Source of the DNA: Ilumatobacteraceae bacterium
Lineage (GTDB): Bacteria > Actinomycetota > Acidimicrobiia > Acidimicrobiales > Ilumatobacteraceae
NCBI GenBank assembly: GCA_022425725.1
Contig: JAKMEY010000075.1
Location: forward strand, 1-46,629
Length of the DNA: 46,629 bases
Direction of reading: 5' to 3'
Position numbers and translations under genes: made by a program. The notes under the pieces are model-generated. The model searched no databases, was not told where the DNA came from, and saw only the letters and a list, made by a program, of their open reading frames with translations. This document shows, piece after piece, positions 35,401 to 43,786 of this stretch. How positions within the stretch are numbered: the stretch's first letter is position 1; every line of letters begins with the position of its first letter.

Positions 35401-36106
35401 TGTTCCGAACTTTCCGAATGATCTCTTCGTAGGCGGCCAAGAAGCCTGCAAACGACATGGTGTCAGCATTGCGAAGTACGGGCACAACGAGCGATCTCGT
35501 TCCGTCGCCCTTGTCGACATCAGCGGCGAGGCCCATGTTCACCGATGTTGCCTTGATGAGGTGAGGCTTCCCGTCTGCGCCCTCCACAAACCCGTTTCGC
35601 ATGTTGGGAGCCGCATCTGCGATCGCCCTGACGATTGCGTAGCCGATGAGGTGGGTGAAGCTGACCTTTGCCTGTCCGGTGCGCTCGCGGTAGGAGTTAA
35701 TTGCCTTGCGGTTGACCTCTAGCAGTTTCGCAGGCACATTTCTGAAGCTTGTTGCGGTTGGCACCGAGAGACTGTTTTCCATGTTCTCGACGATCCGTGC
35801 CGCAACGCCGCGAATCGGTGTGCCGACTTCGGGTGCTTCACCATTGCTGGCGGGTGTCGTTGCGTGCGAGACGCTCGCAGGCTCTGGTGTCGCGGGAGCG
35901 GCGGGCGGCGGTGTAACCGCATCGGCCGAGGGCGATGGTGTCAAAGTCGGTGCGGTTGTCTCTACTGCTGTTTGGCCGTTTGGCCTGTAATCAGAAAAGA
36001 ACTCTTTCCACGAGTCTCCAACCGAATCAGCGTCTGCGCAGAAGCGCTCGTACATTTCCTCGACGAGCCATGAGTTGGCTCCAAATGCTGCGGGAGGTTC
36101 AGACAC
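32474..36106 (-). CDS. kgd: multifunctional 2-oxoglutarate decarboxylase/dehydrogenase E1 with fused E2-like domain
   Basis: A 1210-residue fused enzyme of the actinobacterial Kgd/OdhA type. An N-terminal E1-like leader (ANSWLVEEMYERFCADADSVGDSWKEFF region) precedes a Pro/Ala/Thr linker (about 42-95), then an E2 succinyltransferase-like domain (about 100-330) with catalytic motif TYDHRIIQGAESG (His309). The thiamine-diphosphate E1 domain (about 370-1210) contains GMAHRGRLNVL, HGDAAFAGQGIV and NNQIGFTTSP. There is no lipoyl domain. It acts in the TCA cycle. FHA-domain proteins regulate it in relatives, but none is in the window. Start GTG 36106 is preceded by TACGCT at seven bases, so it is probably leaderless. 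Confidence 0.95.
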   Translation of the reverse strand: MSEPPAAFGANSWLVEEMYERFCADADSVGDSWKEFFSDYRPNGQTAVETTAPTLTPSPSADAVTPPPAAPATPEPASVSHATTPASNGEAPEVGTPIRGVAARIVENMENSLSVPTATSFRNVPAKLLEVNRKAINSYRERTGQAKVSFTHLIGYAIVRAIADAAPNMRNGFVEGADGKPHLIKATSVNMGLAADVDKGDGTRSLVVPVLRNADTMSFAGFLAAYEEIIRKVRNNKLTVDDFQGANITLTNPGTIGTVQSVPRLMPGQGVIVGVGNIDYPAEFEGADRTNLSSLGISKVVTVTSTYDHRIIQGAESGLFLKRVHELLLGDHNFYVDIFHALEIPYEAVEWENDTNPIDREEAMLAKQMAVAKLIRVHRVRGHLMADLDPLKWKAPRTPKELDPATYSLTIWDLDREFLTDNVGGKPKMRLGDLLSVLRDAYCSKIGVEYMHIQNTEEQEWMQARLEGSPVQFEHDEKLRILERLNAAEAFERFLATKYVGTKRFGIEGAESAIPILDTILSSAAEANLDGAVIGMAHRGRLNVLSNIMGKSHEAIFAEFEGHLDPSTVQGSGDVKYHLGASGHYMSPSGAHIDVELAANPSHLETVNPIVMGIARSRQDRINPPLSYSVLPLLVHGDAAFAGQGIVAECLAMSDISGYRVGGTIHLIINNQIGFTTSPQFARSSLYCSDVAKSIQVPIFHVNGDDPEACARVAQLAWEYRQTFQKDVVIDMVCYRRHGHNEGDDPSYTQPLMYRAIAERRSVRKLYVETLVTRGDIDVDEAEQALTDFQTKLQAALDETRSKASEPFKAPPPPNPIGVLPPIPTGVDRPVLDRVFNRLTEYPEGFTPHPKLAKQFEGRQQLFEESGEIDWATGEALAIGSLLLDGRSVRLAGEDSRRGTFSQRHASLVDYETGEQWIPLDTLTDEDTKFWVYDSLLSEYAALGYEFGYAQANPSALVMWEAQFGDFINGAQIVIDQYLVAAEDKWGQQNGLVLLLPHGYEGQGPEHSSARIERFLILAAEDNIQLCNATTAAQYFHLLRRQVHSERQTPLVIFTPKQGLRMRQTRSHIDELTTGSFKEVIDDPHVEDRNAVQRIVFCSGKVAWDAMAERDQRNAPLAVVRVEQLYPLPTEQMFGVLEFYPNAREVVWLQEEPENMGAWKFIEHRFWRVKERGYDFRHVARFESGSPATGSKTVHDQELADLMDALFSGL

Positions 36107-36113
36107 GCTGGCA

Positions 36114-36119
36114 AGCGTA
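36114..36119 (-). promoter_or_regulatory. candidate leaderless -10 element of kgd
   Basis: TACGCT on the minus strand, then exactly seven bases and GTG 36106. It lies just after the stop of the upstream oxygenase gene, so kgd can be transcribed on its own. Confidence 0.5.
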
Positions 36120-36130
36120 CTGGCGGGAAA

Positions 36131-36985
36131 TCAATCTGAGGAATCTTGGCTTCGGAGTTCTGCGATTCGTTCGGCGAGCAGTTCTTCTGCGTTTCGACCG
36201 TCGGTGATGATGACGTCGTCAGCAGCAGCAAGGAACAACGGCATCGACATGCGAGCACGGTTTGCAGCCTCTCCGACCGGGTTCACCACTCTGTGTGTTG
36301 TCGCCGGAAGGTAGCCCTCGGTTGCGCGATCGAGCATCTCCCCGCAGTTCACTGCAATCGATCCGGGGTCGCAAGGAACCTCATACCACTCTCCGTCCGC
36401 GCCTAACAGTTCGAGTCCTGTCTCGTTGCTGGCTGGAAGCACGGTCAACAAGTTGATGTCTTCATGGGCGGCGGCGCGCAACGCTCCTTCGGGTGCGTCA
36501 CCCTCAAGCGGCGGATACCGCAAAATCCGCAGCAGGGTACGAGAGTTTCCTGTGAGCATGTCGGCGACCGGTCGCGAGAGCTTTTCAGCGACTTCCGACG
36601 GGATATTCGCATCAATCCAACCCAACAGAGTCGAGGCCACATCGGTAGCAATATCGCGGTATCTCATGGCGTCATCGGAAACCTCTGACGGATACTTGTC
36701 GCTCCACGGGTACACGTGAAAGAACTCTTTGAGGTCTCGAACGGTTCTGCCTTTTGCCGTTTCGGCAATTTTTGGTGGGAAATATCCCTCTTGATTGTCG
36801 GGGCCGACGGTGTACGCCTCGGCTGCCCCGCTCGTAAAGAATTCCTCCCACTCGGTGTAGAGGCTTTGCACAAGTTCCGACGGCAACGGGTGGTTCGTCA
36901 CGACGGCGAAACCCGTGGTTCGAAGGCTCTCAGTAAAACGCTCAGGAGCGTCTGTTGCTGTGAAATCGACAACGTCAGGTGTCAT
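36131..36985 (-). CDS. 2-oxoglutarate/Fe(II)-dependent oxygenase, isopenicillin N synthase-like family
   Basis: A 284-residue oxygenase. Iron ligands are His174-x-Asp176 (AAHEDINLL) and His231 (TTHRVVNP), and the 2-oxoglutarate-binding R-x-S is Arg245-Met-Ser247. The DIOX_N-like N-terminal half starts GFAVVTNHPLPSELV. It couples substrate oxidation to conversion of 2-oxoglutarate to succinate, and the substrate is unknown. It sits directly upstream of kgd, which consumes the same co-substrate. TACGAT lies six bases before the ATG. Confidence 0.88.
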   Translation of the reverse strand: MTPDVVDFTATDAPERFTESLRTTGFAVVTNHPLPSELVQSLYTEWEEFFTSGAAEAYTVGPDNQEGYFPPKIAETAKGRTVRDLKEFFHVYPWSDKYPSEVSDDAMRYRDIATDVASTLLGWIDANIPSEVAEKLSRPVADMLTGNSRTLLRILRYPPLEGDAPEGALRAAAHEDINLLTVLPASNETGLELLGADGEWYEVPCDPGSIAVNCGEMLDRATEGYLPATTHRVVNPVGEAANRARMSMPLFLAAADDVIITDGRNAEELLAERIAELRSQDSSD

Positions 36986-36991
36986 GTGGAC

Positions 36992-36997
36992 ATCGTA
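36992..36997 (-). promoter_or_regulatory. candidate leaderless -10 element of the 2-oxoglutarate oxygenase gene
   Basis: TACGAT on the minus strand, six bases before ATG 36985. A second overlapping option, TAATAC at 37000-36995, is nine bases away. Confidence 0.35.
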
Positions 36998-37091
36998 TTA
37001 CTCGGCCATAAAGATGCCACTCACACCCATCAACCGCTGATGTGACTTCCGGCAAGGTCGCTTCGAGCGGCGTGGCTCTGACCGACGGCGT

Positions 37092-37097
37092 TAGCCT
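37092..37097 (+). promoter_or_regulatory. candidate -10 element of ettA
   Basis: TAGCCT nine bases before ATG 37107, with no Shine-Dalgarno sequence between. Confidence 0.35.
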
Positions 37098-37106
37098 CAA
37101 GAACGC

Positions 37107-38780
37107 ATGGCTCATGAGTTCATTTACACCTGTTACAAACTTGCCCGCCACTACCCGCCCGATCGGACGGTGCTAGAGAACATCTCGCTGTCGTTCTACC
37201 CCGGGGCAAAAATCGGCGTTATCGGATCGAATGGTTCGGGTAAGTCGAGTCTGTTGAAAATCATGGCGGGGCTTGATGATGGCTATTCCGGTGAAGCTCG
37301 ACTCACACCTGGGTTCACCGTTGGTTACCTCGCTCAGGAACCAGAACTTGACCCTGATAAGGATGTCCGAGGCAACGTCATGGATGGTGTTGCCGAAGTA
37401 CAGTCGCTCATCGATCGTTACAACGAGGTGATGGCGAAATGGGCTGACCCTGACGCCGACTACGACAAGATCGGCAAAGAACAAGCTGAACTCGAAGACA
37501 AGATCGCCGCAGCTGATGCGTGGAGCCTTGATCGAAACGTCGAGATCGCAATGGATGCGCTTCGTTGCCCACCCGACGATGCCGACGTCAGCACACTGTC
37601 TGGTGGTGAGCGTCGACGTGTTGCATTGTGCCGTCTGTTACTGAGCCGGCCTGACCTGTTACTCCTCGACGAGCCCACAAACCACCTCGATGCCGAGAGT
37701 GTCTATTGGCTCGAGCGGTTCTTACAGGATTACAGCGGCACCGTTGTCGCAATCACTCACGACCGTTACTTCCTCGACAACGTCGCACAGTGGATTCTCG
37801 AACTTGATCGGGGGCGCGGCATTCCGTTCGAGGGGAACTACTCCAGTTGGCTTGAGCAAAAACAGGCTCGACTTGCCCAAGAGGAGAAATCAAATGACGC
37901 TCGCCGTCGAACCCTTGAGCGAGAACTTGATTGGGTGCGCATGGCACCAAAAGCGCGTCAAGCGAAAGGCAAGGCGCGTCTTGCGGCTTACGAAAAATTG
38001 CACGCAGAAGCCGAAGCCGATCGCGACACCTCGAATCGCCTCGAGATTGCAATCCCGCCGGGTCAACGTCTTGGCGACACCGTGATTGAAGTCTCGGGTC
38101 TTTCAAAAGGGTTCGGTGATCGACTGCTCATCGAAGACCTTTCGTTCTCTCTTCCTCCTGCGGGCATTGTCGGCATCATCGGTGCCAACGGTGCCGGTAA
38201 GACCACGTTGTTCCGCATGCTTACAGGCCTCGAGACCGCTGATGATGGCGACATCACCATCGGGTCAACAGTGCAGATGAGCTACGTCGACCAGAACCGA
38301 GATGACCTTGACGCTGAGAGCACGGTCTACGAAGAGATCACCGGCGGTGATGATCATGTGATCGTTGGTAATCGTGAGGTGCACGGACGTGCCTATGTGG
38401 CAAGTTTCAATTTCAAAGGCACCGATCAGCAGAAGCCGGTCGGAAAGCTGTCTGGTGGGGAACGAAACCGAGTGCATCTCGCGAAACTTCTCAAGTCGGG
38501 TGGCAATGTTCTGCTCCTCGACGAACCAACAAACGACCTTGATGTCGACACACTTCGCGCTCTCGAAACAGGGTTGGAGTCATTCCCTGGTTGCGCTGTG
38601 GTTATTTCTCACGACCGATGGTTCCTCGACCGCATTGCGACTCATGTTCTTGCTTTCGAGGGCGACAGCCAGGTTCGATGGTTCGAAGGCAACTTCTCTG
38701 AATACGAGGAGTTCCGCCGCAAAGAAGTCGGCGTGAGCGCAGACCAGCCACAACGAATCAAATACAAGAAACTCGCGTAA
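37107..38780 (+). CDS. ettA: energy-dependent translational throttle protein EttA (ABC-F)
   Basis: A 557-residue ABC-F ATPase of the same length as E. coli EttA. It has two ATP-binding cassettes: Walker [10 protein letters not shown] and GANGAGKTT, signatures LSGGERRRV and LSGGERNRV, Walker [13 protein letters not shown] and [12 protein letters not shown]. The ABC-F interdomain linker (about 245-310, Lys/Arg/Ala-rich) lies between them, and there are no membrane segments. EttA binds the ribosomal E site and gates elongation by ADP/ATP ratio. The stop overlaps cysQ by one base (TAATG). Confidence 0.95.
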   Translation: MAHEFIYTCYKLARHYPPDRTVLENISLSFYPGAKIGVIGSNGSGKSSLLKIMAGLDDGYSGEARLTPGFTVGYLAQEPELDPDKDVRGNVMDGVAEVQSLIDRYNEVMAKWADPDADYDKIGKEQAELEDKIAAADAWSLDRNVEIAMDALRCPPDDADVSTLSGGERRRVALCRLLLSRPDLLLLDEPTNHLDAESVYWLERFLQDYSGTVVAITHDRYFLDNVAQWILELDRGRGIPFEGNYSSWLEQKQARLAQEEKSNDARRRTLERELDWVRMAPKARQAKGKARLAAYEKLHAEAEADRDTSNRLEIAIPPGQRLGDTVIEVSGLSKGFGDRLLIEDLSFSLPPAGIVGIIGANGAGKTTLFRMLTGLETADDGDITIGSTVQMSYVDQNRDDLDAESTVYEEITGGDDHVIVGNREVHGRAYVASFNFKGTDQQKPVGKLSGGERNRVHLAKLLKSGGNVLLLDEPTNDLDVDTLRALETGLESFPGCAVVISHDRWFLDRIATHVLAFEGDSQVRWFEGNFSEYEEFRRKEVGVSADQPQRIKYKKLA

Positions 38781-39538
38781 TGTCGACGGCCGCCGCTGAA
38801 GGCGATCAAGAACTCGCAACGCGTCTTGCCGTCGATGCCGGCGAATTGCTCGTGCGCACCCGCGCCGACCTCTTCGCCCAAGGCCTCAACCATTGGTCGG
38901 TAAAAGATGCAGGTGATGATGCCGCTCAGAGTTTTTTGATGAACGAACTTCGGGCGCTGAGGCCTGATGATGCTGTGCTGTCTGAGGAGGGCCGTGAAGA
39001 TCCGCGCCGCTTTTCCGGCGGACGGGTGTGGATTATTGACCCACTCGACGGGACCCGTGAATTTGCCGAGCGCGATCGAGTTGATTGGGCTGTTCATATC
39101 GCACTGTGGCACGACGACCATTTCGTGGCTGGCGCAGTTTCACTGCCGGCGCTCGGGCAGGTGTTCGCTATCGACCCTGCGCCGGTCGTGCCCGACATAT
39201 CTCGGCCGCGTCCCATCTTGATCACGTCTCGTAACCAGGCGCCTCCATCTGCGCACTGGGTTGCCCGCGGACTCGACTGTGATGCTCTGCGGCTCGGTTC
39301 GGCTGGTGCGAAGACGATGGCGGTGATCACTGGCACCGCTGATATCTACGTTCACGACGGTGGCATGTATCAGTGGGATTCCGCTGCGCCAGCTGCCGTT
39401 GCTCAAGCAGCAGGACTCCACGTCAGTAGAATCGATGGCTCACCAATCATCTACAACGGCCGAGATGCGTGGCTTCCCGACCTCATCGTGTGCCGACCCG
39501 AACTTGCTGATTCGGTTCTGCGAGCCTTATGGGGATGA
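38780..39538 (+). CDS. 3'(2'),5'-bisphosphate nucleotidase / inositol monophosphatase family (CysQ-like)
   Basis: A 252-residue Li-sensitive phosphatase-fold protein. Metal-site motifs are LSEEGRED, IDPLDGTREF and MYQWDSAAPAAVAQAAG. The family dephosphorylates PAP or inositol phosphate; the DPLDGTREF form and overall length favour CysQ. It overlaps ettA by one base and the enoyl-CoA hydratase gene by four. Confidence 0.82.
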   Translation: MSTAAAEGDQELATRLAVDAGELLVRTRADLFAQGLNHWSVKDAGDDAAQSFLMNELRALRPDDAVLSEEGREDPRRFSGGRVWIIDPLDGTREFAERDRVDWAVHIALWHDDHFVAGAVSLPALGQVFAIDPAPVVPDISRPRPILITSRNQAPPSAHWVARGLDCDALRLGSAGAKTMAVITGTADIYVHDGGMYQWDSAAPAAVAQAAGLHVSRIDGSPIIYNGRDAWLPDLIVCRPELADSVLRALWG

Positions 39539-40380
39539 GCGCAACAGAAATCCCTGCTTCGAATGACCTTCGAGCGATTCGGTATCGATTCGACGGACCG
39601 GTAGCCATCGTTGAACTGCATCGACCTCATCGAGCAAACGCCTGGAATGGCACGATGCACGGCGAATTCTTGGCAGTCATGCGTCACATCGAGACACTCG
39701 ACGATGTTCGAGCGGTGGTGGTCACCGGAACCCCGCCAGCCTTCTCAGTCGGGGGAGACTCGCAAGCCCTGGGTGACCACGCCGAGCGCGGCTCTTACGA
39801 CACCGGCCTTGCGAACGATGTTGTTCGTCCGGGGGGAACACTTCGTCACGAATTTGATGAGGATCTCTCGTGGATGTTTGGCTATCGGCTTCCGATTATT
39901 GCTGCAGTGAACGGATCGGTAGCCGGGGTGAGTTTCGCTCTTGCCTGTTTCTGTGACCTTCGCTTTGGCTCGGCTGCTGCAAAGATCACGACGGCGGCAC
40001 CCAAACTCGGTCTTCCTGCCGAATACGGCTTGTCGTGGACTCTTCCACGACTCATTGGCACCACCAGAGCCGCCGACCTTTTGCTGTCGGGCCGGGTCGT
40101 GACCGTTGCTGAATCGGCCGACTGGGGGTTATGGAACGGAGTGCTTCCCGACGGCGAAGCCACCTTGGACGCAGCGGTGACATACGGACATCTTCTTGCC
40201 GCCACCACCGGCCCTTATGCAGTTGCTCACGCGAAACGGCAACTCCACGAAGACGTATTGCGAGGGGACCCTGCGGCGTCGGTAGCCGAATCGAAGGAGC
40301 TTCTCGATGTAGCAATGGGTACCGATGAGTACCGAGAAGGCATTGCGGCATTTCTTGAACGTCGACCGCCAAAATTTTAG
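39535..40380 (+). CDS. enoyl-CoA hydratase/isomerase family protein
   Basis: A 281-residue crotonase-fold enzyme. The acyl-CoA pocket patterns are RPHRANAWNGTM, PPAFSVGGD (oxyanion loop) and NGSVAGVSFALACFCDLRFGS, followed by LGLPAEYGLSWTLPRLIG. One usual catalytic Glu is not evident in the AAPKLGLPAE stretch, so isomerase or other crotonase chemistry is possible. ATG 39535 (ATGA overlap with the previous stop) is preferred over ATG 39529. Confidence 0.85.
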   Translation: MSATEIPASNDLRAIRYRFDGPVAIVELHRPHRANAWNGTMHGEFLAVMRHIETLDDVRAVVVTGTPPAFSVGGDSQALGDHAERGSYDTGLANDVVRPGGTLRHEFDEDLSWMFGYRLPIIAAVNGSVAGVSFALACFCDLRFGSAAAKITTAAPKLGLPAEYGLSWTLPRLIGTTRAADLLLSGRVVTVAESADWGLWNGVLPDGEATLDAAVTYGHLLAATTGPYAVAHAKRQLHEDVLRGDPAASVAESKELLDVAMGTDEYREGIAAFLERRPPKF

Positions 40381-40442
40381 ATACATCACAAAGTTCTGAG
40401 CACGACATGACCTGCGACGTCTCAGTCGGCAGAATAACTTGA

Positions 40443-42095
40443 GTGACCGTCACCGACGACCAAAACCCCGAACTTTCTCACGACGCTCTACCCGCAGATT
40501 GCGAATGGGCCGCCTTCACCGAGACGGCACCTTGGGTTCTCAGTGCCGACTCAATCTCGTGGTCAAGGGGCCTCGATGTTGTTCGAGATCAGGCAAAAGC
40601 TGAAGTTCCAAAGCTGACTCGTCCTGGAAAAGTTCCAAATGTCGGTCGAATGCTCGTCGTAGTCGGCCGCATCGGATGGGCTGTCGGAAACTGGTGGGTG
40701 CGTAAGCGCCTCCGGCGCTTTTCTTCCACAGAAGCATCGCGCGCCGATCTCTCACGTCGCCTTCGCAGTGCAATCGAGTCACTCGGAGCCACGTATATCA
40801 AGTTGGCTCAAATCATTTCTTCCGGCGACGGATTGTTCCCTGGAGAACTCGTCGACGAGTTCAAAAAGTGTCGTGACCAAGTGCCCGCCGAGAACTTCGA
40901 TGTGGTGAAGCGCACTATCGAACGCGACCTTGGTCGACCACTCAATGAGGTGTTTCTCTCAATCGATTCGACTGAACTCGCAGCTGCGTCAATCGCCCAG
41001 GTCCACCGGGCGACCCTGCTTGACGGCACCGAAGTCGTGATCAAGGTACAACGTCCTGATGTTGCTCGCCTCGTTCGTACCGATCTCAAGGTGATGGCGT
41101 GGCTTGCCCCACACCTCGTCGGACGAATTCCAGTTGCTGCACTTGCGAATCCTCCCGCCCTCGTCGAGCTGTTCGCAGAGACCATTGTCGAAGAACTCGA
41201 CTTCCGTCTCGAAGCGGCAAACATGGTTGATGTTGCCAAAGTCCTCAACGATCTTGGTCAGACCCGATATGTCGTTCCTCGTCCTCACCCGCAACTGGTG
41301 ACGACTCGGACACTCGTCATGCAGCGAATCGATGGTTTCAATTTTGACGATGTCACCGGAATGCAAGACGCCGGTATCGACACCGAAGATGTCATTAGAA
41401 CCGGGATGGTTGCATTCATGGAGGGAGCCCTAATTCACGGCATCTTCCATGGCGACCTACATGGCGGAAATCTCTTCGTCCTTCCCGATGGGCGCACCGC
41501 TCTTCTCGACTTTGGTATCACTGCCCGACTAGATGATGAACGCAGACGGGCATTCCTTCGACTCATGATGACTGCCACCACTAATGATCTCACCGGTCAG
41601 ATGGCTGCTCTTCGTGACCTTGGCGCTCTTCCTCTCGACACCGACCTTCAAGCGGTCATTCACGACCTTCGTCTCGACGAAGCGCCGATCGACCCGACGA
41701 CTCTCAGCGGCGAGGAAATGGTTGCCGAGGTACAGCGCGTGGTGAAAGCCCTGCTGTCGTATGGTGCTCGCCTTCCGAAAGAACTCATGCTGTATGTGAA
41801 AAATATGGTGTTCCTTGACGGAGCGATTTCGCGACTTGCACCCGATCTCGACCTCCTCGCAGAAGTAGCAAATATTTCGATGATGTTCGCGTCACGCCAT
41901 GGCGAACGTCTCATGACCGAAATCGGAATTGACGCTGCGAATATGCAGCTCAATCTCGACAGCGTCAAAGCCGGCTTCGGCGTCGACCTGTCGACCGATC
42001 GCCTCACATACAGAGAACTTCAAGAGCGCAGAGAACTCATTCAGAAGCGAATGCGCTCACACGTTGAGCGCACTCGGCGTTCAGCAAACGTCTAG
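40443..42095 (+). CDS. ABC1/AarF/UbiB family atypical kinase
   Basis: A 550-residue UbiB-like protein. Family motifs: YIKLAQIISS (normally KxGQ; here KLAQ), the Ala-rich loop AAASIAQVHRA, the lysine of VIKVQRPDV, EELDFRLEA, catalytic HGDLHGGNLF and the metal-binding LLDFG. The N-terminal hydrophobic segment near residues 68-86 (MLVVVGRIGWAVGNWW) suggests membrane association. Family members support isoprenoid quinone biosynthesis by ATPase or kinase activity. Start GTG 40443; CAGAAT lies seven bases upstream. Confidence 0.88.
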   Translation: MTVTDDQNPELSHDALPADCEWAAFTETAPWVLSADSISWSRGLDVVRDQAKAEVPKLTRPGKVPNVGRMLVVVGRIGWAVGNWWVRKRLRRFSSTEASRADLSRRLRSAIESLGATYIKLAQIISSGDGLFPGELVDEFKKCRDQVPAENFDVVKRTIERDLGRPLNEVFLSIDSTELAAASIAQVHRATLLDGTEVVIKVQRPDVARLVRTDLKVMAWLAPHLVGRIPVAALANPPALVELFAETIVEELDFRLEAANMVDVAKVLNDLGQTRYVVPRPHPQLVTTRTLVMQRIDGFNFDDVTGMQDAGIDTEDVIRTGMVAFMEGALIHGIFHGDLHGGNLFVLPDGRTALLDFGITARLDDERRRAFLRLMMTATTNDLTGQMAALRDLGALPLDTDLQAVIHDLRLDEAPIDPTTLSGEEMVAEVQRVVKALLSYGARLPKELMLYVKNMVFLDGAISRLAPDLDLLAEVANISMMFASRHGERLMTEIGIDAANMQLNLDSVKAGFGVDLSTDRLTYRELQERRELIQKRMRSHVERTRRSANV

Positions 42096-42098
42096 TTT
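42093..42098 (+). promoter_or_regulatory. candidate leaderless -10 element of nucS, overlapping the UbiB stop codon
   Basis: TAGTTT begins with the TAG stop codon of the UbiB gene and lies six bases before GTG 42105. No Shine-Dalgarno sequence is present. Confidence 0.45.
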
Positions 42099-42104
42099 CA
42101 TTTT

Positions 42105-42764
42105 GTGCGAATTCTTATTGCTCGGTGCTCGGTCGACTATGTCGGCCGTTTGTCCGCTCACCTTCCCGAAGCAGTTCGACTCATCATGGTGAAGGCAGAC
42201 GGGTGCGTCGCAATTCATGCTGATGGCGGCGCGTATAAACCACTCAACTGGATGAACTCGCCAAACACTCTTACTGACAACGGCGACCACTGGGTCGTGA
42301 CCAATCCAAAAGGTGAAACGCTCACGATCAATCTCGCAGAAGTACTCGATGAAGTCTCACACGAATTCGGTGAAGATCCAGGACTCACCAAAGACGGCGT
42401 CGAGGCCCACTTGCAAGAGCTACTTGCCGCCTCGCCTGAGGTGATGGAGGACGGTCTGCGACTCGTCCGTCGCGAATATCCGACTGCGATCGGCCCGGTT
42501 GATCTCGTCTGCCGCGACGCTGACGATGGCGTGGTTGCCATCGAGGTGAAACGTCGCGGCGAAATCGATGGTGTCGAGCAGCTCAGCCGTTACATCGAAC
42601 GCCTCCATCTCGACTCATCGCTGGGAGATGTTCGTGGCATGTTTGTTGCCCAGGCCATCAAGCCCCAGGCCAGAGTTCTCGCCGAGTCTCGTGGCTATCG
42701 CTGTGTCGAGGTTGATTACGACGCGCTTCGAGGTCTCGCACCCGATGAGCTACGCCTGTTTTGA
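42105..42764 (+). CDS. nucS: mismatch-specific endonuclease NucS (EndoMS)
   Basis: A 219-residue NucS. The N-terminal dimerisation/DNA-binding half has [12 protein letters not shown]; the C-terminal RecB-like nuclease has GPVDLVC (Asp133), AIEVKR (Glu147, Lys149) and [10 protein letters not shown]. The C-terminus ends DELRLF, a likely sliding-clamp-binding motif. In Actinobacteria NucS carries out mismatch repair in place of MutS/MutL. Start GTG 42105. Confidence 0.95.
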   Translation: MRILIARCSVDYVGRLSAHLPEAVRLIMVKADGCVAIHADGGAYKPLNWMNSPNTLTDNGDHWVVTNPKGETLTINLAEVLDEVSHEFGEDPGLTKDGVEAHLQELLAASPEVMEDGLRLVRREYPTAIGPVDLVCRDADDGVVAIEVKRRGEIDGVEQLSRYIERLHLDSSLGDVRGMFVAQAIKPQARVLAESRGYRCVEVDYDALRGLAPDELRLF

Positions 42765-42797
42765 CAGGTGTGCCGTCAATGAAAATCTGCTCGGGAG

Positions 42798-42803
42798 TAT
42801 CGT
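42798..42803 (+). promoter_or_regulatory. candidate leaderless -10 element of manA
   Basis: TATCGT is followed by exactly seven bases and ATG 42811, with no Shine-Dalgarno sequence. Confidence 0.5.
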
Positions 42804-42810
42804 TCACCTA

Positions 42811-43782
42811 ATGCAGCCGATTACCGGCGTCGTTCAGCACTACGACTGGGGCACGACTGACGCAATTCCTGAGTTTCTTGGGGCTACGCCTGACGGTCAA
42901 CCGTGGGCGGAATATTGGTTGGGCACTCACCATCGGGGGCCTTCAACGTTTGAAGATGGTGTTGCGCTCGAAACCGTCACCGGCGAGCTTCCCTATTTGT
43001 TGAAGTTGTTATCAGCGGGTAATCCTCTCTCGCTGCAGACGCATCCAAACACCGAACAGGCGGCTCGCGGGTTTGCTGCTGGCTACTTTGCCGACCCTCA
43101 TCCAAAACCAGAACTGCTTGTTGCAACGACACAATTCACCGCGCTCTGCGGAATTCGCCCCGTCGATGACAGCGTTTCCCTGCTGCGTGAGGTAGGTCTT
43201 GATGATATTGCCGACCGACTGATTGCTGACGGCCCGCAATCGGTGATCGCAGATCTTTATTTCGGTCGGCTCGATGCTCAAACGATCGTCAATTCGTGTG
43301 CGCGATCAGCGCTACCGGAGGCCGCTCTCGTTTCACGTCTTGATGCGATGTATCCGGGTGAGCCCAGCGTTGCTGTCACGCTCTTGCTTAACCTTGTCAC
43401 TCTCGAACCCGGTGAGGCACTGCGTCTCGAGGCGGGAAACCTGCATGCCTACGTTTCTGGCACGGGCATTGAGTTAATGGCGTCAAGCGACAATGTTGTT
43501 CGGGGTGGTCTCACCACGAAACCGGTTGATGTCGAACTCTTGCTCAGCACTCTTGATGCCACTCCACTCGCTCGACCGGTGCTGCCGGCCGGCGAGAGCT
43601 TCGAGTTGGGAGGCGCCGGGGTGCGGCTCTGCCGGCTGCACGCAGACAGCGATGCTGTTGCCGATATCCACTCAATTTCCCTGCGCGATGATGGCGTTGC
43701 GTTCTACACCGCTCCTGGAGAGTCGATTGATTCGACAGTGGGATGTTGGGTCGTCGTTGGCGCCACTGGCACGAACAACTGA
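42811..43782 (+). CDS. manA: mannose-6-phosphate isomerase, class I
   Basis: A 323-residue zinc enzyme that interconverts mannose-6-P and fructose-6-P, feeding cell-wall mannose polymers. Zinc ligands appear in LSLQTHPN (Gln, His), HPKPELL (Glu) and GNLHAYV (His). The protein is shorter than enteric ManA (about 390) and lacks part of the helical insert, as in actinobacterial forms. The frame continues upstream inside nucS, but family similarity begins at MQPITGVVQHYDWG. Confidence 0.92.
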   Translation: MQPITGVVQHYDWGTTDAIPEFLGATPDGQPWAEYWLGTHHRGPSTFEDGVALETVTGELPYLLKLLSAGNPLSLQTHPNTEQAARGFAAGYFADPHPKPELLVATTQFTALCGIRPVDDSVSLLREVGLDDIADRLIADGPQSVIADLYFGRLDAQTIVNSCARSALPEAALVSRLDAMYPGEPSVAVTLLLNLVTLEPGEALRLEAGNLHAYVSGTGIELMASSDNVVRGGLTTKPVDVELLLSTLDATPLARPVLPAGESFELGGAGVRLCRLHADSDAVADIHSISLRDDGVAFYTAPGESIDSTVGCWVVVGATGTNN

Positions 43783-43786
43783 ACGA

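Noticed and set aside
42761-42766. TTGACA consensus -35 at the nucS stop as part of a manA promoter
   Set aside because: It is 31 bases from the TATCGT -10, and no -10-like hexamer lies at the right distance.
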